Positions 34,850 to 44,476 of a stretch of 64,000 bases of DNA are shown here, piece by piece. Origin of the DNA: Bacteroidota bacterium (GTDB lineage: Bacteria > Bacteroidota > Bacteroidia > 2-12-FULL-35-15); contig JAQZBR010000005.1 in NCBI GenBank assembly GCA_029237775.1, forward strand, positions 1-64,000, given 5' to 3'. Numbering within the stretch: the first letter of the stretch is position 1; every line of letters starts with the position of its first letter. Under the pieces are notes generated by a model. It worked only from the letters and a program-made list of their open reading frames with translations. It searched no databases and was not told where the DNA came from. Both the position numbers and the translations under genes were made by a program.

Positions 34850-35638
34850 TCAGAAGGCCAGAAATCCCAGCCCGATATGTAAGTTAATCGTTTCATATCG
34901 AAATAAGCGCCTGTTTGTTTCTTGTCTTAATACGCTCTCCAATGTGCTGAGACTTGAATAGTCAGATTCCATATTTAGAGTGGCAACAAGTGCAGCGGGA
35001 ACTACTCCGAATTGAATACCATAATCCAGTACTAAAAGATCAAACAATACTCTCTGGCGGCCCAGTGAATATGTTAGAGCAAAGGAATTGAATTTGTATT
35101 CACCTGTCCCGATCTTACCTTTAATTGGATTAGCATTGGTGTAATTATCGAAAATAATAAAGCTCTTGCCACCATAAGTCAGTTTCGAAAAAAGAAGCAC
35201 AAGCTCAAACTTCCTGTATTTCCCTACAGGTGCCAACACACCGGGATCGAAAAACTTAAAGCCAAAACACAAACCATTTGTCTGAAGCAGTAAAGGCTCC
35301 TTTGAATCAAAATTGTATGTAGTATTTCTGGTGTTTCCAAAAGAATCGACCTTGCTTTGAATAAACGTATGATTAATGTTTACGCCTGTTCTGAATCTCT
35401 GAAATGAAAAACAAAAATTCGTTCTGTTCTTTATCGTGTACTCGAAATTGAGACCATGAGTCGAGTTTAAACCCTTATTGTAACTTTTAGCCACCGGTCC
35501 GATCAATGCCGGGAAAAAGTTATTAGAATAACCCAGGGTAACATGCTTTCCGAGATACCCCGGAGATTGAGCCAGAGCAGATAGCGGCCAGAGTGTAATT
35601 GCCGAAATACAAACAGAAAAAATTTCTTTAAATCTCAT
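34850..35638 (-). CDS. Secreted/outer-membrane protein, tandem paralogue 2
   Basis: 262 residues. Signal peptide to LAQ. Shares with the next gene upstream (35658) the blocks SPGYLGKHVTLGYSNNFFPA, GLNFEYTIKNRTNFCFSFQR, LAPVGKYRKFELVLLFSKLT and FALTYSLGRQRVLFDLLVLD. The strand-rich pattern suits an outer-membrane barrel. Function unknown. Last gene of a four-gene block with 35658 and two M48 proteases (gaps 19-28 bases). Confidence 0.75.
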   Translation of the reverse strand: MRFKEIFSVCISAITLWPLSALAQSPGYLGKHVTLGYSNNFFPALIGPVAKSYNKGLNSTHGLNFEYTIKNRTNFCFSFQRFRTGVNINHTFIQSKVDSFGNTRNTTYNFDSKEPLLLQTNGLCFGFKFFDPGVLAPVGKYRKFELVLLFSKLTYGGKSFIIFDNYTNANPIKGKIGTGEYKFNSFALTYSLGRQRVLFDLLVLDYGIQFGVVPAALVATLNMESDYSSLSTLESVLRQETNRRLFRYETINLHIGLGFLAF

Positions 35639-35657
35639 CTAACTTTTAAAACATAAC

Positions 35658-36455
35658 TCAGAAAGCCAGCAAACCAAGCCCGATATGAAAATTAAATGAC
35701 TCATATCGCAAAAGTCTTTGGTTTGTTAATGCTCTTGAATATGAGCCAACGTTGGAGCTGGTTGTGAATTCAAGATCTGAATTTATATAGGACAACATAC
35801 CAATCGGATGGACGCCTAATTGAAAGCCATAATCTAATACTATCCGGTCAAACAAAACGCGTTGCCTCCCGAAAGTATAAGTTAAGGCAAAAGACTTAAA
35901 AGAATATTCACCGGTCCCAATGTTTTTTTTTAAAGTGTACGTGGTGTCATAATTATAGCTGTAAGTTTCAGCGACAAAAGCATTTGATTCATAAGTCAGC
36001 TTGGGAAACAAAAGAACCAGCTCGAATTTCCTGTACTTGCCGACAGGCGCCAGTGCACCAGAATTAAAAAATTTCAATCCTAAACAAATGTTATTTGATA
36101 TTAGCTGAGAAGGCAATCTTGATTTCGGTCTGTATCTGTATAAAGCGTTTTCATAACTTCCGTATTGGTCTACATATTCCTCACTTAATTCATAATTAAA
36201 ATCAACACCGGTTTTCAGTCTTTGATAAGAAACGCACAAATTCGTCCTGTTTTTAATCGTATACTCAAGATTAAAACTATGTGTTGCGTTGATTCCCACA
36301 TCCTGGCTTTTAGCCGTAGGTCCGATTAAAGCCGGAAAAAAATTATTTGAGTATCCGATAGTCAGATGTTTGCCCATATAACCAGGAGTCTGACCATTGG
36401 CTGAATGCAGCATACATGTAAATGCAATTATGAATATAAAATGTATATGTTTCAT
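35658..36455 (-). CDS. Secreted/outer-membrane protein, tandem paralogue 1
   Basis: 265 residues. Signal peptide MKHIHFIFIIAFTCMLHSAN. Strand-rich, shares most of its length with 34850 (TPGYMGKHLTIGYSNNFFPA, YTIKNRTNLCVSYQRLKTGV, GLKFFNSGALAPVGKYRKFE). The pair arose by tandem duplication. The start is 23 bases after the stop of the M48 gene, so it is in the same transcript and could be a partner or substrate of those proteases. Confidence 0.75.
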   Translation of the reverse strand: MKHIHFIFIIAFTCMLHSANGQTPGYMGKHLTIGYSNNFFPALIGPTAKSQDVGINATHSFNLEYTIKNRTNLCVSYQRLKTGVDFNYELSEEYVDQYGSYENALYRYRPKSRLPSQLISNNICLGLKFFNSGALAPVGKYRKFELVLLFPKLTYESNAFVAETYSYNYDTTYTLKKNIGTGEYSFKSFALTYTFGRQRVLFDRIVLDYGFQLGVHPIGMLSYINSDLEFTTSSNVGSYSRALTNQRLLRYESFNFHIGLGLLAF

Positions 36456-36478
36456 ATGAATCTTATTAAAGTCCGGAT

Positions 36479-38683
36479 TTAAAGTGAAGGTTTTTTATGT
36501 ACATGCATTAAGGAATTATAAACAAAGGACGTGATAAGGTCACGATTATCATTGCTTCTCACATACCTTGTTTCGAACTTCATCAGCTTACCCGACTCAA
36601 GATCCATCAGGATAAAAAAGTAGGTACAATGATGAGCTTTGCCTTTACTGTCATAAACACCGCTCCATGCAACATATTGAGTCCCCGCTTCTTTGATCAG
36701 CTGCTTAATATATTCTGAGCTGGTTACTAGTTCACTGTTATTATCACCATGTCTGAAACGTTCACCAAGCCAGTCATTTAAAACAGCATTTTGATTATAT
36801 CTTTCGATATCAGATTCAGAAAGATCTTTTGTGGTTACTGTTGAATACTCCAGCTTAAGTTTATCTGCACATTTCTTTTGAATGTCGGCAAGTATTTTCT
36901 GATGCTCTTCGATCTCGTAATATTTTACATATTCGGTACCGTGATCATTCTTCACTTTCATATAGAATGGGTCGAGAAAAAGCACTTTGTCTATCCCCAA
37001 AAAAGGGACTGAGTTTTTCTTCTTCTTCTTCTTTCCTTTGATCTTTGGGGAGTTAGTATATTCGTCTATTAATGGCTTTTGAGTCAGGCCTCTTGCCATT
37101 TTCGTATACCGATTTACAAACTCTTCATCCTTCAACAAGCCAACAAACGCGTATTTAGTGAAATTATCATCTGTCTCCACTTCTGTTTTCTGCTGTTCCT
37201 TCTTTATTTTAGTGTATTTACTTTCTTCCTGATCCGGTTCCGCGAGTGCAGCTTTCCCAGTAGTATCTGATTTTTTTATCTCGGCTTTACTTTTGGATGA
37301 AAAATCACGGAGAAATAAGTTATTCGAATTGACAAGAACAGAGAACAAGCTGTCGGTTAGAGCGCTAAGCACCGGGTCGCCTGCGTGTTGCTTGTACGCT
37401 TTATAAGTATACGAAAGGGCGACTGTATTAAGCTCTGTAGAAGTCATATTCCCGAGCATGTAATATAATTTCTGAGAAGCTCCTTCAATATTCATATAGT
37501 CAGGAACAACATATTGCTTTGAGGAGATGTTGCCATTTCCAATGGATACAGTGTTAGTAAACGATCGGTGATCTGAAGGCTTATTCACAAGGATGTTATA
37601 CAGTGCTTTGGAGATTGTTTTTTTGAGATAAAGATTATTCATGTATTTTTCGCTGAGTATGTATGATGCATACACTGCATTCACATAATCCCTTTCAATC
37701 AGATAAACCCGGCACAGTTCAAACCGGGCCATTTCCCTTACATTTTTAAACTCCGTTTCAGATACAAGGTATTTCTTTCTGGATGATTCGTCATTCACTT
37801 TCAGCTCCGGCTCAATGGAACCTCTTCTCTTACGAATATTGGGATGGGAACTTTTAGTGTCGTCATAATCATCATTCGATTTAACTTCCGAAGATTTTTT
37901 CAGATAAAGTGTATCCGGGAGATTCAAATATTCATCTTCAAAAAAATTCTTTCTGAAATCCACCAACTCGAAGGGCAAATAAGAATATTGAAGCACATCA
38001 AAAGCACCGCCCATCGCTTTGATGCTGTAGCCCGTTTGTTTCATTAATTTCAGGCCTTCCATGTCTGCTTCACTTTCCTGTTCTTTTGAAAAACGGTAAC
38101 GGGCCAGGTTCCTTTCTTCAGAGGATCCCCTTTCATAGCTGCTCGTCCCATTCTCAAGGCGGATATTTTCGATATATTGATTAACGGAGTGTTTTTTAAT
38201 AACGTGGGTTATCTCATGCGCAAGAATAAATGCGAGTTGTGATTCGTTTTCCAGCTGGGCAAGTAAGCCAACATTCACAAAAATAAAACCTTTATCGAAA
38301 GCATAAGCGTTCACATCGCCCGATCTTGTAACGTACACATGCAGCTGCTGACGCAATGCCGGCTGATCTTTAAGGAGCTGATCCACAACTTTATTAACGT
38401 ATCTGGATAAGGGATCATTGACAAGAACATTCCCGCTTAAAAGAAGATCACGAAGGAAATAATTGTTTGCAATAATAAATTGCTGCTTGGCCGACCTATC
38501 CGTCACTTTACCAAGATCACTTATTTCCTGTTTCGATATTTCTTTTGCGGTAGTGATGAATTCTGCCGGCAGGCTGCCGGAAGAGGTTAATGGGGTATAA
38601 TCTGATTCAAACTGTGCGAATGAAATATCCGCATTAATGAACAACAATAATCCAACAAATAATTCTTTAATAAATAACTTCAT
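36479..38683 (-). CDS. M48-family metalloprotease with long C-terminal extension, copy 2
   Basis: 734 residues. Signal peptide to FAQ (~24). Zinc site HEITH at ~156-160 and the third ligand in SKEQESEADMEGLKL (~200). The peptidase part (~80-300) is followed by about 430 residues of unknown type, with Lys-rich GKKKKKKNSVPFLGIDKV and a C-terminal YVAWSGVYDSKGKAHHCTYF. M48 proteins of this kind (BepA/LoiP-like) trim or quality-check outer-membrane proteins in the periplasm. Highly similar along its whole length to 38712. Operon: 38712, 36479, 35658, 34850. Confidence 0.88.
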   Translation of the reverse strand: MKLFIKELFVGLLLFINADISFAQFESDYTPLTSSGSLPAEFITTAKEISKQEISDLGKVTDRSAKQQFIIANNYFLRDLLLSGNVLVNDPLSRYVNKVVDQLLKDQPALRQQLHVYVTRSGDVNAYAFDKGFIFVNVGLLAQLENESQLAFILAHEITHVIKKHSVNQYIENIRLENGTSSYERGSSEERNLARYRFSKEQESEADMEGLKLMKQTGYSIKAMGGAFDVLQYSYLPFELVDFRKNFFEDEYLNLPDTLYLKKSSEVKSNDDYDDTKSSHPNIRKRRGSIEPELKVNDESSRKKYLVSETEFKNVREMARFELCRVYLIERDYVNAVYASYILSEKYMNNLYLKKTISKALYNILVNKPSDHRSFTNTVSIGNGNISSKQYVVPDYMNIEGASQKLYYMLGNMTSTELNTVALSYTYKAYKQHAGDPVLSALTDSLFSVLVNSNNLFLRDFSSKSKAEIKKSDTTGKAALAEPDQEESKYTKIKKEQQKTEVETDDNFTKYAFVGLLKDEEFVNRYTKMARGLTQKPLIDEYTNSPKIKGKKKKKKNSVPFLGIDKVLFLDPFYMKVKNDHGTEYVKYYEIEEHQKILADIQKKCADKLKLEYSTVTTKDLSESDIERYNQNAVLNDWLGERFRHGDNNSELVTSSEYIKQLIKEAGTQYVAWSGVYDSKGKAHHCTYFFILMDLESGKLMKFETRYVRSNDNRDLITSFVYNSLMHVHKKPSL

Positions 38684-38711
38684 GGCGATATTCTTATATT
38701 TTTATTCTTGA

Positions 38712-40907
38712 TTAGTTAGCGGTTTTGACAACATGCGACAATGATTCATAAAGTAATGAATTCAGCATTGCCTTATCATCTCTTCCTTTATTCTCTTCTG
38801 TCTGATACTTAACTTGTTTACCAGTTTCGAGATCCATTAGTATAAAAAAATAATTGTTGCGCTCCACTTTACCCTTGCTATTGCTGATACCACTCCATGC
38901 CACATATTTCGTTCCTGCTGTCTTAATAAACTCCTCAATAAATTCATAGCTCGTAACAAGCTCCCTGCTTTTATTACCGTGCTTTAACCTCTCTTCTACC
39001 CAGTCATTGAACAATGCATTCTGGTTAAATTTTTCAAGATCATTCTGTTGAAGATTTCGGACAGAAACATCCATGTACTCCAGATGAAGCTTATCTGCAC
39101 ACTCTTTCTGTACAGTTCCTAACAATTGCTGATGTACCTCTGTTTCATAATACTTCACCGTCTTTTTTTCGCCATCATCTTTCAGCTTTAAATAATACGG
39201 ATCAAGGAATATTACTTTTTTTATTCCCAGGTACGGAACTTTTTCTTCTTCGTTTTTTGACGGTTTCTTTTGAACAGGCTTAGCATAGCTTTCTGTAAAC
39301 GGCTTTTTAGTGTGACCTTTCGAGATCCTGGAATAACGACTGACAAAGTCCTGCTCTTTCAGAAGGCCTACCAATGCATATTTTGAAAAATTATCTGCTG
39401 TTTCAAGTTCTGCTTTCTGTTGATCTCTTTTAATGCTGGTGTATTTACTTTCCTCCTGTTCCAGGTCAACTGAGGCACTTAATGGCGCAGCCTTCAGCTC
39501 CGTTTTGGTCTTCCGGGAAAAATCATTCAGATAAAGATTATTTGAATAAACGAGATGAGAAATGAGGCTGTCCGTTAATACCGACAATGCTTTATCCTCC
39601 GGGTATTGCTTATATGCTTTATAAACGTAGGACAGTGCCATAACATTCAGCTCGACTGAATTCATATTCTCCATCATATAATAAACCCGTTGAGATGGCC
39701 CTTCGATGTTACTATAATCAGGGATGGAATATTGTTTTGACGAACTGCTTCTCCCTGCACCAATGCTTATTGATGGTGTGAAGCTTTGATCCGGAATGGG
39801 CTTTGTAACCATTACATTATAAAGTGCTTTACCCATGATCTTTTTGAGATAGATATTGTCTTTATATTTTTGCAAAAGGATGTACGAGGCATAAATAGCA
39901 TTCATATAATCCCGCTCTACAAGATACAACCGGCATAATTCAAAACGGGATGTTTCCCTAATCTTTTTAAAATCTGCTTCAGAAACAAGAAATTTTTTCC
40001 TGTTGTTTTCATCATCAACAACAAGTTCCGGATCGATTGTCCCTCTCCGTTTACGAATATTAGGATGAGTACTCTTTGTATCATCATAATCATCATTTGC
40101 CTTTATATCAGATACCTTCTTAAGATTTAAAGTATCAGGCAAAGTCAGGAACTCATCTTCAAAAAAAGACTTTCTAAATTCAACAAGCTCAAAAGGCAAA
40201 TAGGAATATTGCAATACGTCAAAGGCGCCACGGATAGCTTTTATACTATATTTAGTAGCCTTCATCATTTTTAGCCCTTCCAGGTCAGCTTCTGATTCAT
40301 GTTCTTTCGAAAACCTGTAACGTGCCAACCTTCTTTCTTTGGCAGTGCCGCCTTCATAATCGCTTGTTCCTTCTTTCAGTTTAATATTTTCAATGTATTG
40401 ACTTAATGAATGCTTTTTCAGGGCATGTGTCAATTCATGAGATAATACATACGCAAGCTGCGCTTCATTTTCCAGTTGCGCTAATAATCCAATATTAACA
40501 AATATGTATCCGTTGTCAAATGCAAAAGCATTTACATCAGGCGACCGCGTCACAAACACTTTGATCGTGCTCCTCACAGATGGATCTCCTTTTAGAAGTT
40601 CATCCATTACCTTATTGACATATTGGGATAATGGGTCATTCAGCAATACATCTCCACTCAATAATAATTCATGCAAAAAATAATTATTGGATTTAAGAAA
40701 ATCCTCATTTGCCGACTTATACTTGATATCACCCAGCCTGCTAATGTCTTTCTCAGACATTGACTGTGCAGTGCTCAGAAATTCAGCAGGTAAAGTACCT
40801 GACGATATCACAGGCTTATAATCCAATTCAAACTGAGCATTGGAATAATTAATAAGAAAACAAAACAGAATTATAAAAAGGGCTTGTGGAGTAAATTGAA
40901 GTCTCAT
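38712..40907 (-). CDS. M48-family metalloprotease with long C-terminal extension, copy 1
   Basis: About 731 residues from ATG 40907; an in-frame TTG at 40940 lies inside the upstream terminator hairpin and is not used. Signal peptide RLQFTPQALFIILFCFLINY ... NAQ. Zinc site HELTH and SKEHESEADLEG. The whole layout mirrors copy 2, including EESKYTSIKRDQQKAELETA and the C-terminal YVAWSGISNSKGKVERNNYF. Both copies keep the catalytic residues, so neither looks inactive. First gene of a four-gene operon. Confidence 0.88.
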   Translation of the reverse strand: MRLQFTPQALFIILFCFLINYSNAQFELDYKPVISSGTLPAEFLSTAQSMSEKDISRLGDIKYKSANEDFLKSNNYFLHELLLSGDVLLNDPLSQYVNKVMDELLKGDPSVRSTIKVFVTRSPDVNAFAFDNGYIFVNIGLLAQLENEAQLAYVLSHELTHALKKHSLSQYIENIKLKEGTSDYEGGTAKERRLARYRFSKEHESEADLEGLKMMKATKYSIKAIRGAFDVLQYSYLPFELVEFRKSFFEDEFLTLPDTLNLKKVSDIKANDDYDDTKSTHPNIRKRRGTIDPELVVDDENNRKKFLVSEADFKKIRETSRFELCRLYLVERDYMNAIYASYILLQKYKDNIYLKKIMGKALYNVMVTKPIPDQSFTPSISIGAGRSSSSKQYSIPDYSNIEGPSQRVYYMMENMNSVELNVMALSYVYKAYKQYPEDKALSVLTDSLISHLVYSNNLYLNDFSRKTKTELKAAPLSASVDLEQEESKYTSIKRDQQKAELETADNFSKYALVGLLKEQDFVSRYSRISKGHTKKPFTESYAKPVQKKPSKNEEEKVPYLGIKKVIFLDPYYLKLKDDGEKKTVKYYETEVHQQLLGTVQKECADKLHLEYMDVSVRNLQQNDLEKFNQNALFNDWVEERLKHGNKSRELVTSYEFIEEFIKTAGTKYVAWSGISNSKGKVERNNYFFILMDLETGKQVKYQTEENKGRDDKAMLNSLLYESLSHVVKTAN

Positions 40908-40917
40908 GTTATAAAAA

Positions 40918-40952
40918 AGAAAAACTCCCGGATCTTTCAACCCGGGAGTTGC
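40918..40952 (-). terminator. Terminator between the 548-aa gene and the M48 operon
   Basis: Minus-strand hairpin AACTCCCGG-GTTGAAAGAT-CCGGGAGTT followed by T-rich sequence, after the stop at 40969. Confidence 0.9.
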
Positions 40953-40968
40953 AATAAGTAAATTAATC

Positions 40969-42615
40969 TTAAGGTTTTACATCCAAAGAGAAGATCATAT
41001 TCTGCTTACTTCTTCTTTCAGTGCTTATTAAGTTGCTCTTTGATCCATCGATAAATGCCTGAATGTCGAAATGCATATCGTAAGGTGCAACATCCACGAT
41101 ATCTGTAAATTTCATTTCACCTTTCGGAGTGATCATGCATCCGCGTAACATACCGTTTGTTCCGCCAAATCTTGCAGGTTTCTCTGTAGAAGCGCGCTTG
41201 GAGTTTTCAGGTTTATCTTTCCAGAAAACATGAACATTGTCTCCAACCAGCAATGTATTAATTGAACAACCTCTTCCTGTTGCAGACATTTGATATTTAG
41301 GAATTTTCTGAACCCATTCAAGTTTTCCACCTTTAATATTCATCACCACAATGTCCTTATAATAATAAGTATACGTTACCTGGCCATTACTGTTCCTGCG
41401 TGCAACGATGTAATGTATTTCCGCAACCATCTTTGTAGCACCGTCAGGAGTGTTGTAAATTGACCTGATTCTCAAATTATTTAATTCAAGATCGAAATCT
41501 TCATCTTCCTCCATTTTCTCTTCAGCTTTTTTTAACTGACGCTCCGACATAAATGTCTTAAGAAACTCCGAAGGCAATTCATAATAACCACCATTAACTT
41601 TGGAAATAGTGGCTTTGTCAACATCCAGGCTTAGAATATAAGAACCGTCAACTCCTGCTCCAACCTTTTGTCCATAAAAGCCGGCCACCACAATACTTCC
41701 CTTACCATCTTCGTAGATATAAGCTTCTTTATTAAAATAGTTATCAAGCTTGATCTCAATTTTCTTAGGAGTTTTAGACCCTTTGTCGTAAACAATTACT
41801 TCAAAGTGATAGTTCGGCTTTGTTTTATCTTTTGCACCATCCTTTTTTGATTCACCTTCATACACTTTTGCTAACAGGCAAACTTTTCCGGAATTTGTCA
41901 GTGTATAACCAAGATTATCCATCTTAGCTTCAGTGTAAGGCATCTCTATTTCATCTCCCCACACTTTGGTTAGATTTTCGTCAAACACATAGCAACCTAT
42001 AATGTCTTTATTTAGTTTGTCATTTCTTTCTTTTGAAACACGTGCATATGTACACATCACTTTTGATTCATCCTGAGAAAAATAAAGATCGTATGAAGAC
42101 GGCCCGGCAGCACCAAAATAAACAGTACCGTATCCGAACATAACAGCACTCTCCATTCTGACTTTACCATTTGATTTGAAGAGATTTCTTGCGTTACCCA
42201 CCACATTCAAATCTTTAGGGGAAATTTCCAAAGCAGTTATCCCTTCTGATTCTGTTTCTCTGAATACCTCACGGTTAAAAGCGTATAATTTATTTTTGAT
42301 TCTAACCATTCCGAAAAAACGGACATCCTTGTTAAATTTATCAGCCACAGAAACTGTATTTTCCTTAACCATCTTAAGATCGTTTGAAAACCACTGAAGA
42401 TTATACGACTCAGTCTGCTCAACATTCACCTGAAGGATCCCATCAGGAAATACACAAGGATCCTGCACAGCATGTCCTTTAGGAGAGGTGAATTCAGCCG
42501 AATTCCTTAGGGTGTAAGGCCCGGATGTTTTCTTTCCTGCTGCAGTTTGAGCAACAAGATCATTTCCGGCAAAGCAAAGACATAGCATTGCCGTAATTAA
42601 TGTGGTTTTTTTCAT
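40969..42615 (-). CDS. Secreted protein of the 520-600-residue repeated family (member A)
   Basis: 548 residues. Signal peptide MKKTTLITAMLCLCFAGNDL. Strand-rich with beta-propeller-like spacing. It is clearly homologous to 42746: GPYTLRNSAEF vs GPYSIRHSEEF, MPYTEAKMDN vs MPYTEAKMST, YEDGKGSIVVAGFY vs YEDKTNNIVVAGFY, GGYYELPSEFLKTFMSERQ vs GGYYEIPSELIKTFMTDRQ, and the ends MIFSLDVKP vs MLFSLDIK. No sorting domain, lipobox or catalytic motif recognised. A promoter with TAAATTTG and CTTG at -33 lies upstream. Confidence 0.82.
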   Translation of the reverse strand: MKKTTLITAMLCLCFAGNDLVAQTAAGKKTSGPYTLRNSAEFTSPKGHAVQDPCVFPDGILQVNVEQTESYNLQWFSNDLKMVKENTVSVADKFNKDVRFFGMVRIKNKLYAFNREVFRETESEGITALEISPKDLNVVGNARNLFKSNGKVRMESAVMFGYGTVYFGAAGPSSYDLYFSQDESKVMCTYARVSKERNDKLNKDIIGCYVFDENLTKVWGDEIEMPYTEAKMDNLGYTLTNSGKVCLLAKVYEGESKKDGAKDKTKPNYHFEVIVYDKGSKTPKKIEIKLDNYFNKEAYIYEDGKGSIVVAGFYGQKVGAGVDGSYILSLDVDKATISKVNGGYYELPSEFLKTFMSERQLKKAEEKMEEDEDFDLELNNLRIRSIYNTPDGATKMVAEIHYIVARRNSNGQVTYTYYYKDIVVMNIKGGKLEWVQKIPKYQMSATGRGCSINTLLVGDNVHVFWKDKPENSKRASTEKPARFGGTNGMLRGCMITPKGEMKFTDIVDVAPYDMHFDIQAFIDGSKSNLISTERRSKQNMIFSLDVKP

Positions 42616-42646
42616 GATTTAGTAGTTTTGATAAATGTGTGTTTTA

Positions 42647-42677
42647 CAAATTTATCAGAATCTTCGGGAACACCAAG
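42647..42677 (-). promoter_or_regulatory. Promoter for the 548-aa secreted protein gene
   Basis: CTTG (complement of 42674-42677), 19-base spacer, TAAATTTG (complement of 42647-42654). Predicted leader about 27 bases before the ATG at 42615. Confidence 0.6.
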
Positions 42678-42698
42678 ATTTATTTCCATTTCCAATTG

Positions 42699-42727
42699 AA
42701 AAAAGCCTCCAAAAGGAAGCTTTTTAT
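42699..42727 (-). terminator. Terminator after the 530-aa gene
   Basis: Minus-strand hairpin AGCTTCC-TTTT-GGAGGCT followed by six T. Confidence 0.85.
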
Positions 42728-42745
42728 CATGAATTTGATACTTAT

Positions 42746-44338
42746 CTACTTAATATCAAGTGAAAAGAGCATGTTTTTCTTCTTTTTCCTCTCCACAGCG
42801 ACCATATTATTTTTCCTGCCGTTTTTAAACTTTCTCATGTAAAGATTGGTTTCAAACTGTTCTGCCTCGCCAAGATTGAACTTTTTCACATTCCCCTTTT
42901 CATCAATATTAACCGCAGCAATAAAGCCACCCCTTCTGCTCTGGTGAACCTTCGGAGCCTCATCTTCTTTGATCGTGAAGTTATCGAGGTTGTCCAGATA
43001 AAAAATGTGGACATCGTTTCCTTTTACAGTGGATGAAATAGAAATTCCATTTCCGGCCGCACCACCCTCATGCTGACGTTTAGGTATTTTTCTGATGTAG
43101 GACAGCTTTCCTCCTTTATCTATGCAAAACACGAAAATATCATTAGCGTAGGTATTATAAGTTGTTGTTGTTGTTTTACCGTTTGAAGTGGTTGTTGCAA
43201 CAACGAAATAAATTTCCGAAACAATAACAGTAGAACCATTTTCCAGAAAATGGACACTCTCAATCTGAAGGTCACTTATTCCAAGATCTTTCCCGTCATT
43301 TCCCTCACTTTTCTTTTCCTTCTTTTCAATTCTTTCTTTCTGCCGGTCGGTCATAAAGGTTTTGATAAGTTCTGAAGGAATCTCATAATATCCACCCCCT
43401 AATTTTGAGAATTTCCCATTTGCTGCATCCAGCTTTACCATGAATGCCCCGTCAATCGAAGGATTCTTCTTCTTGGAATAAAAACCAGCAACAACAATAT
43501 TGTTGGTTTTATCTTCATACAGATACGTACTTCTTGGCGTGTACTCATCAATAGCAAATTGAATTATCTTGGGATCTTTTTTAGTTTTTTCATAAACCAA
43601 TATCTCAAAATGACTTTCTGCCTCTCTTCCCAATACATCATATACACGTATTAAATAATACAATTTTCCATCATTCGATACCTGAAAGTCGACAGTACTC
43701 ATCTTAGCTTCTGTGTAGGGCATGGTGTATTCTCCTCCCCAGATCTGTTTCAGGTTTTCATCGAACATATAAAAACCATACTCCGCTTTATTGATAATAT
43801 CCTTTCTCTCTTTGTTTATCAGGTTGTACTTAAAGAAAACTTTAGACTTATCATTTGAAGCAGAACTGGAATAGCCCATACCGCCACCTATAATTCCTCT
43901 AGAGCTTTCAAAAAGCTTAACAGTACTTCCGGCAGTATTCAATGAGGTGCGAGAGAATTCAACGGCAGATAGGACTTCTGTCTTGGTTTCCTTCATCGGT
44001 TCTCTCACAAAAATGTAGGATTTATTATTGAGAACCATTAAACGTTCAAAATATGATCTTTTGTTTGTGAAAAGAGATTTTACTTCAGGAATAGTGCTGT
44101 TAACCAGTTTCAGGTCAGCATTAAAAAGCTGTAATCCGATTTTATCAAGTTTTTCGCCTTTTGAAAATGTAAGCAGCACATCACCGTTTGCACATGGAGT
44201 TGTTTGTGATAATGGAAGCCCTTTGGTATCCGGAAACTCCTCTGAATGGCGGATTGAATAAGGTCCGAGATTTTGGGCAAATGAAGAAACACCAATAAAA
44301 AATGAATAAAATAAAGATAATTTTAACAGAATTTTCAT
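42746..44338 (-). CDS. Secreted protein of the 520-600-residue repeated family (member B)
   Basis: 530 residues. Signal peptide MKILLKLSLFYSFFIGVSSF. Close paralogue of 40969 (see there). The middle has an Asp/Glu/Lys-rich stretch (RIEKKEKKSEGNDGKDLG) and a Thr-rich one (TTTSNGKTTTTTYNTY). NDVHIFYLDNLDN is shared in altered form with 40969 (DNVHVFWKDKPEN) and 53213 (NNVHLFYLEHPDN). Function unknown. Its own terminators on both sides suggest separate transcription. Confidence 0.82.
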   Translation of the reverse strand: MKILLKLSLFYSFFIGVSSFAQNLGPYSIRHSEEFPDTKGLPLSQTTPCANGDVLLTFSKGEKLDKIGLQLFNADLKLVNSTIPEVKSLFTNKRSYFERLMVLNNKSYIFVREPMKETKTEVLSAVEFSRTSLNTAGSTVKLFESSRGIIGGGMGYSSSASNDKSKVFFKYNLINKERKDIINKAEYGFYMFDENLKQIWGGEYTMPYTEAKMSTVDFQVSNDGKLYYLIRVYDVLGREAESHFEILVYEKTKKDPKIIQFAIDEYTPRSTYLYEDKTNNIVVAGFYSKKKNPSIDGAFMVKLDAANGKFSKLGGGYYEIPSELIKTFMTDRQKERIEKKEKKSEGNDGKDLGISDLQIESVHFLENGSTVIVSEIYFVVATTTSNGKTTTTTYNTYANDIFVFCIDKGGKLSYIRKIPKRQHEGGAAGNGISISSTVKGNDVHIFYLDNLDNFTIKEDEAPKVHQSRRGGFIAAVNIDEKGNVKKFNLGEAEQFETNLYMRKFKNGRKNNMVAVERKKKKNMLFSLDIK

Positions 44339-44421
44339 ACCGTAAATGATTTTGTGTGGGGATGAATTTAAACAAAAATCTCTACTAAGGTCTTTTCCTG
44401 CTTTTCTGATAACTCAATAAT

Positions 44422-44450
44422 AAAAAGATCCTCTGTAAAAACAGAGGATC
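44422..44450 (-). terminator. Terminator after the OmpA/propeller gene
   Basis: Minus-strand hairpin GATCCTCTG-TTTTTA-CAGAGGATC followed by T-rich sequence. Confidence 0.88.
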
Positions 44451-44476
44451 CGGCTAAAACAATAATCTTTTTCTAT

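Noticed and set aside
40938-40940. TTG start for the M48 gene at 40940
   Set aside because: It lies inside the terminator hairpin of the upstream gene; ATG at 40907 begins a proper signal peptide.
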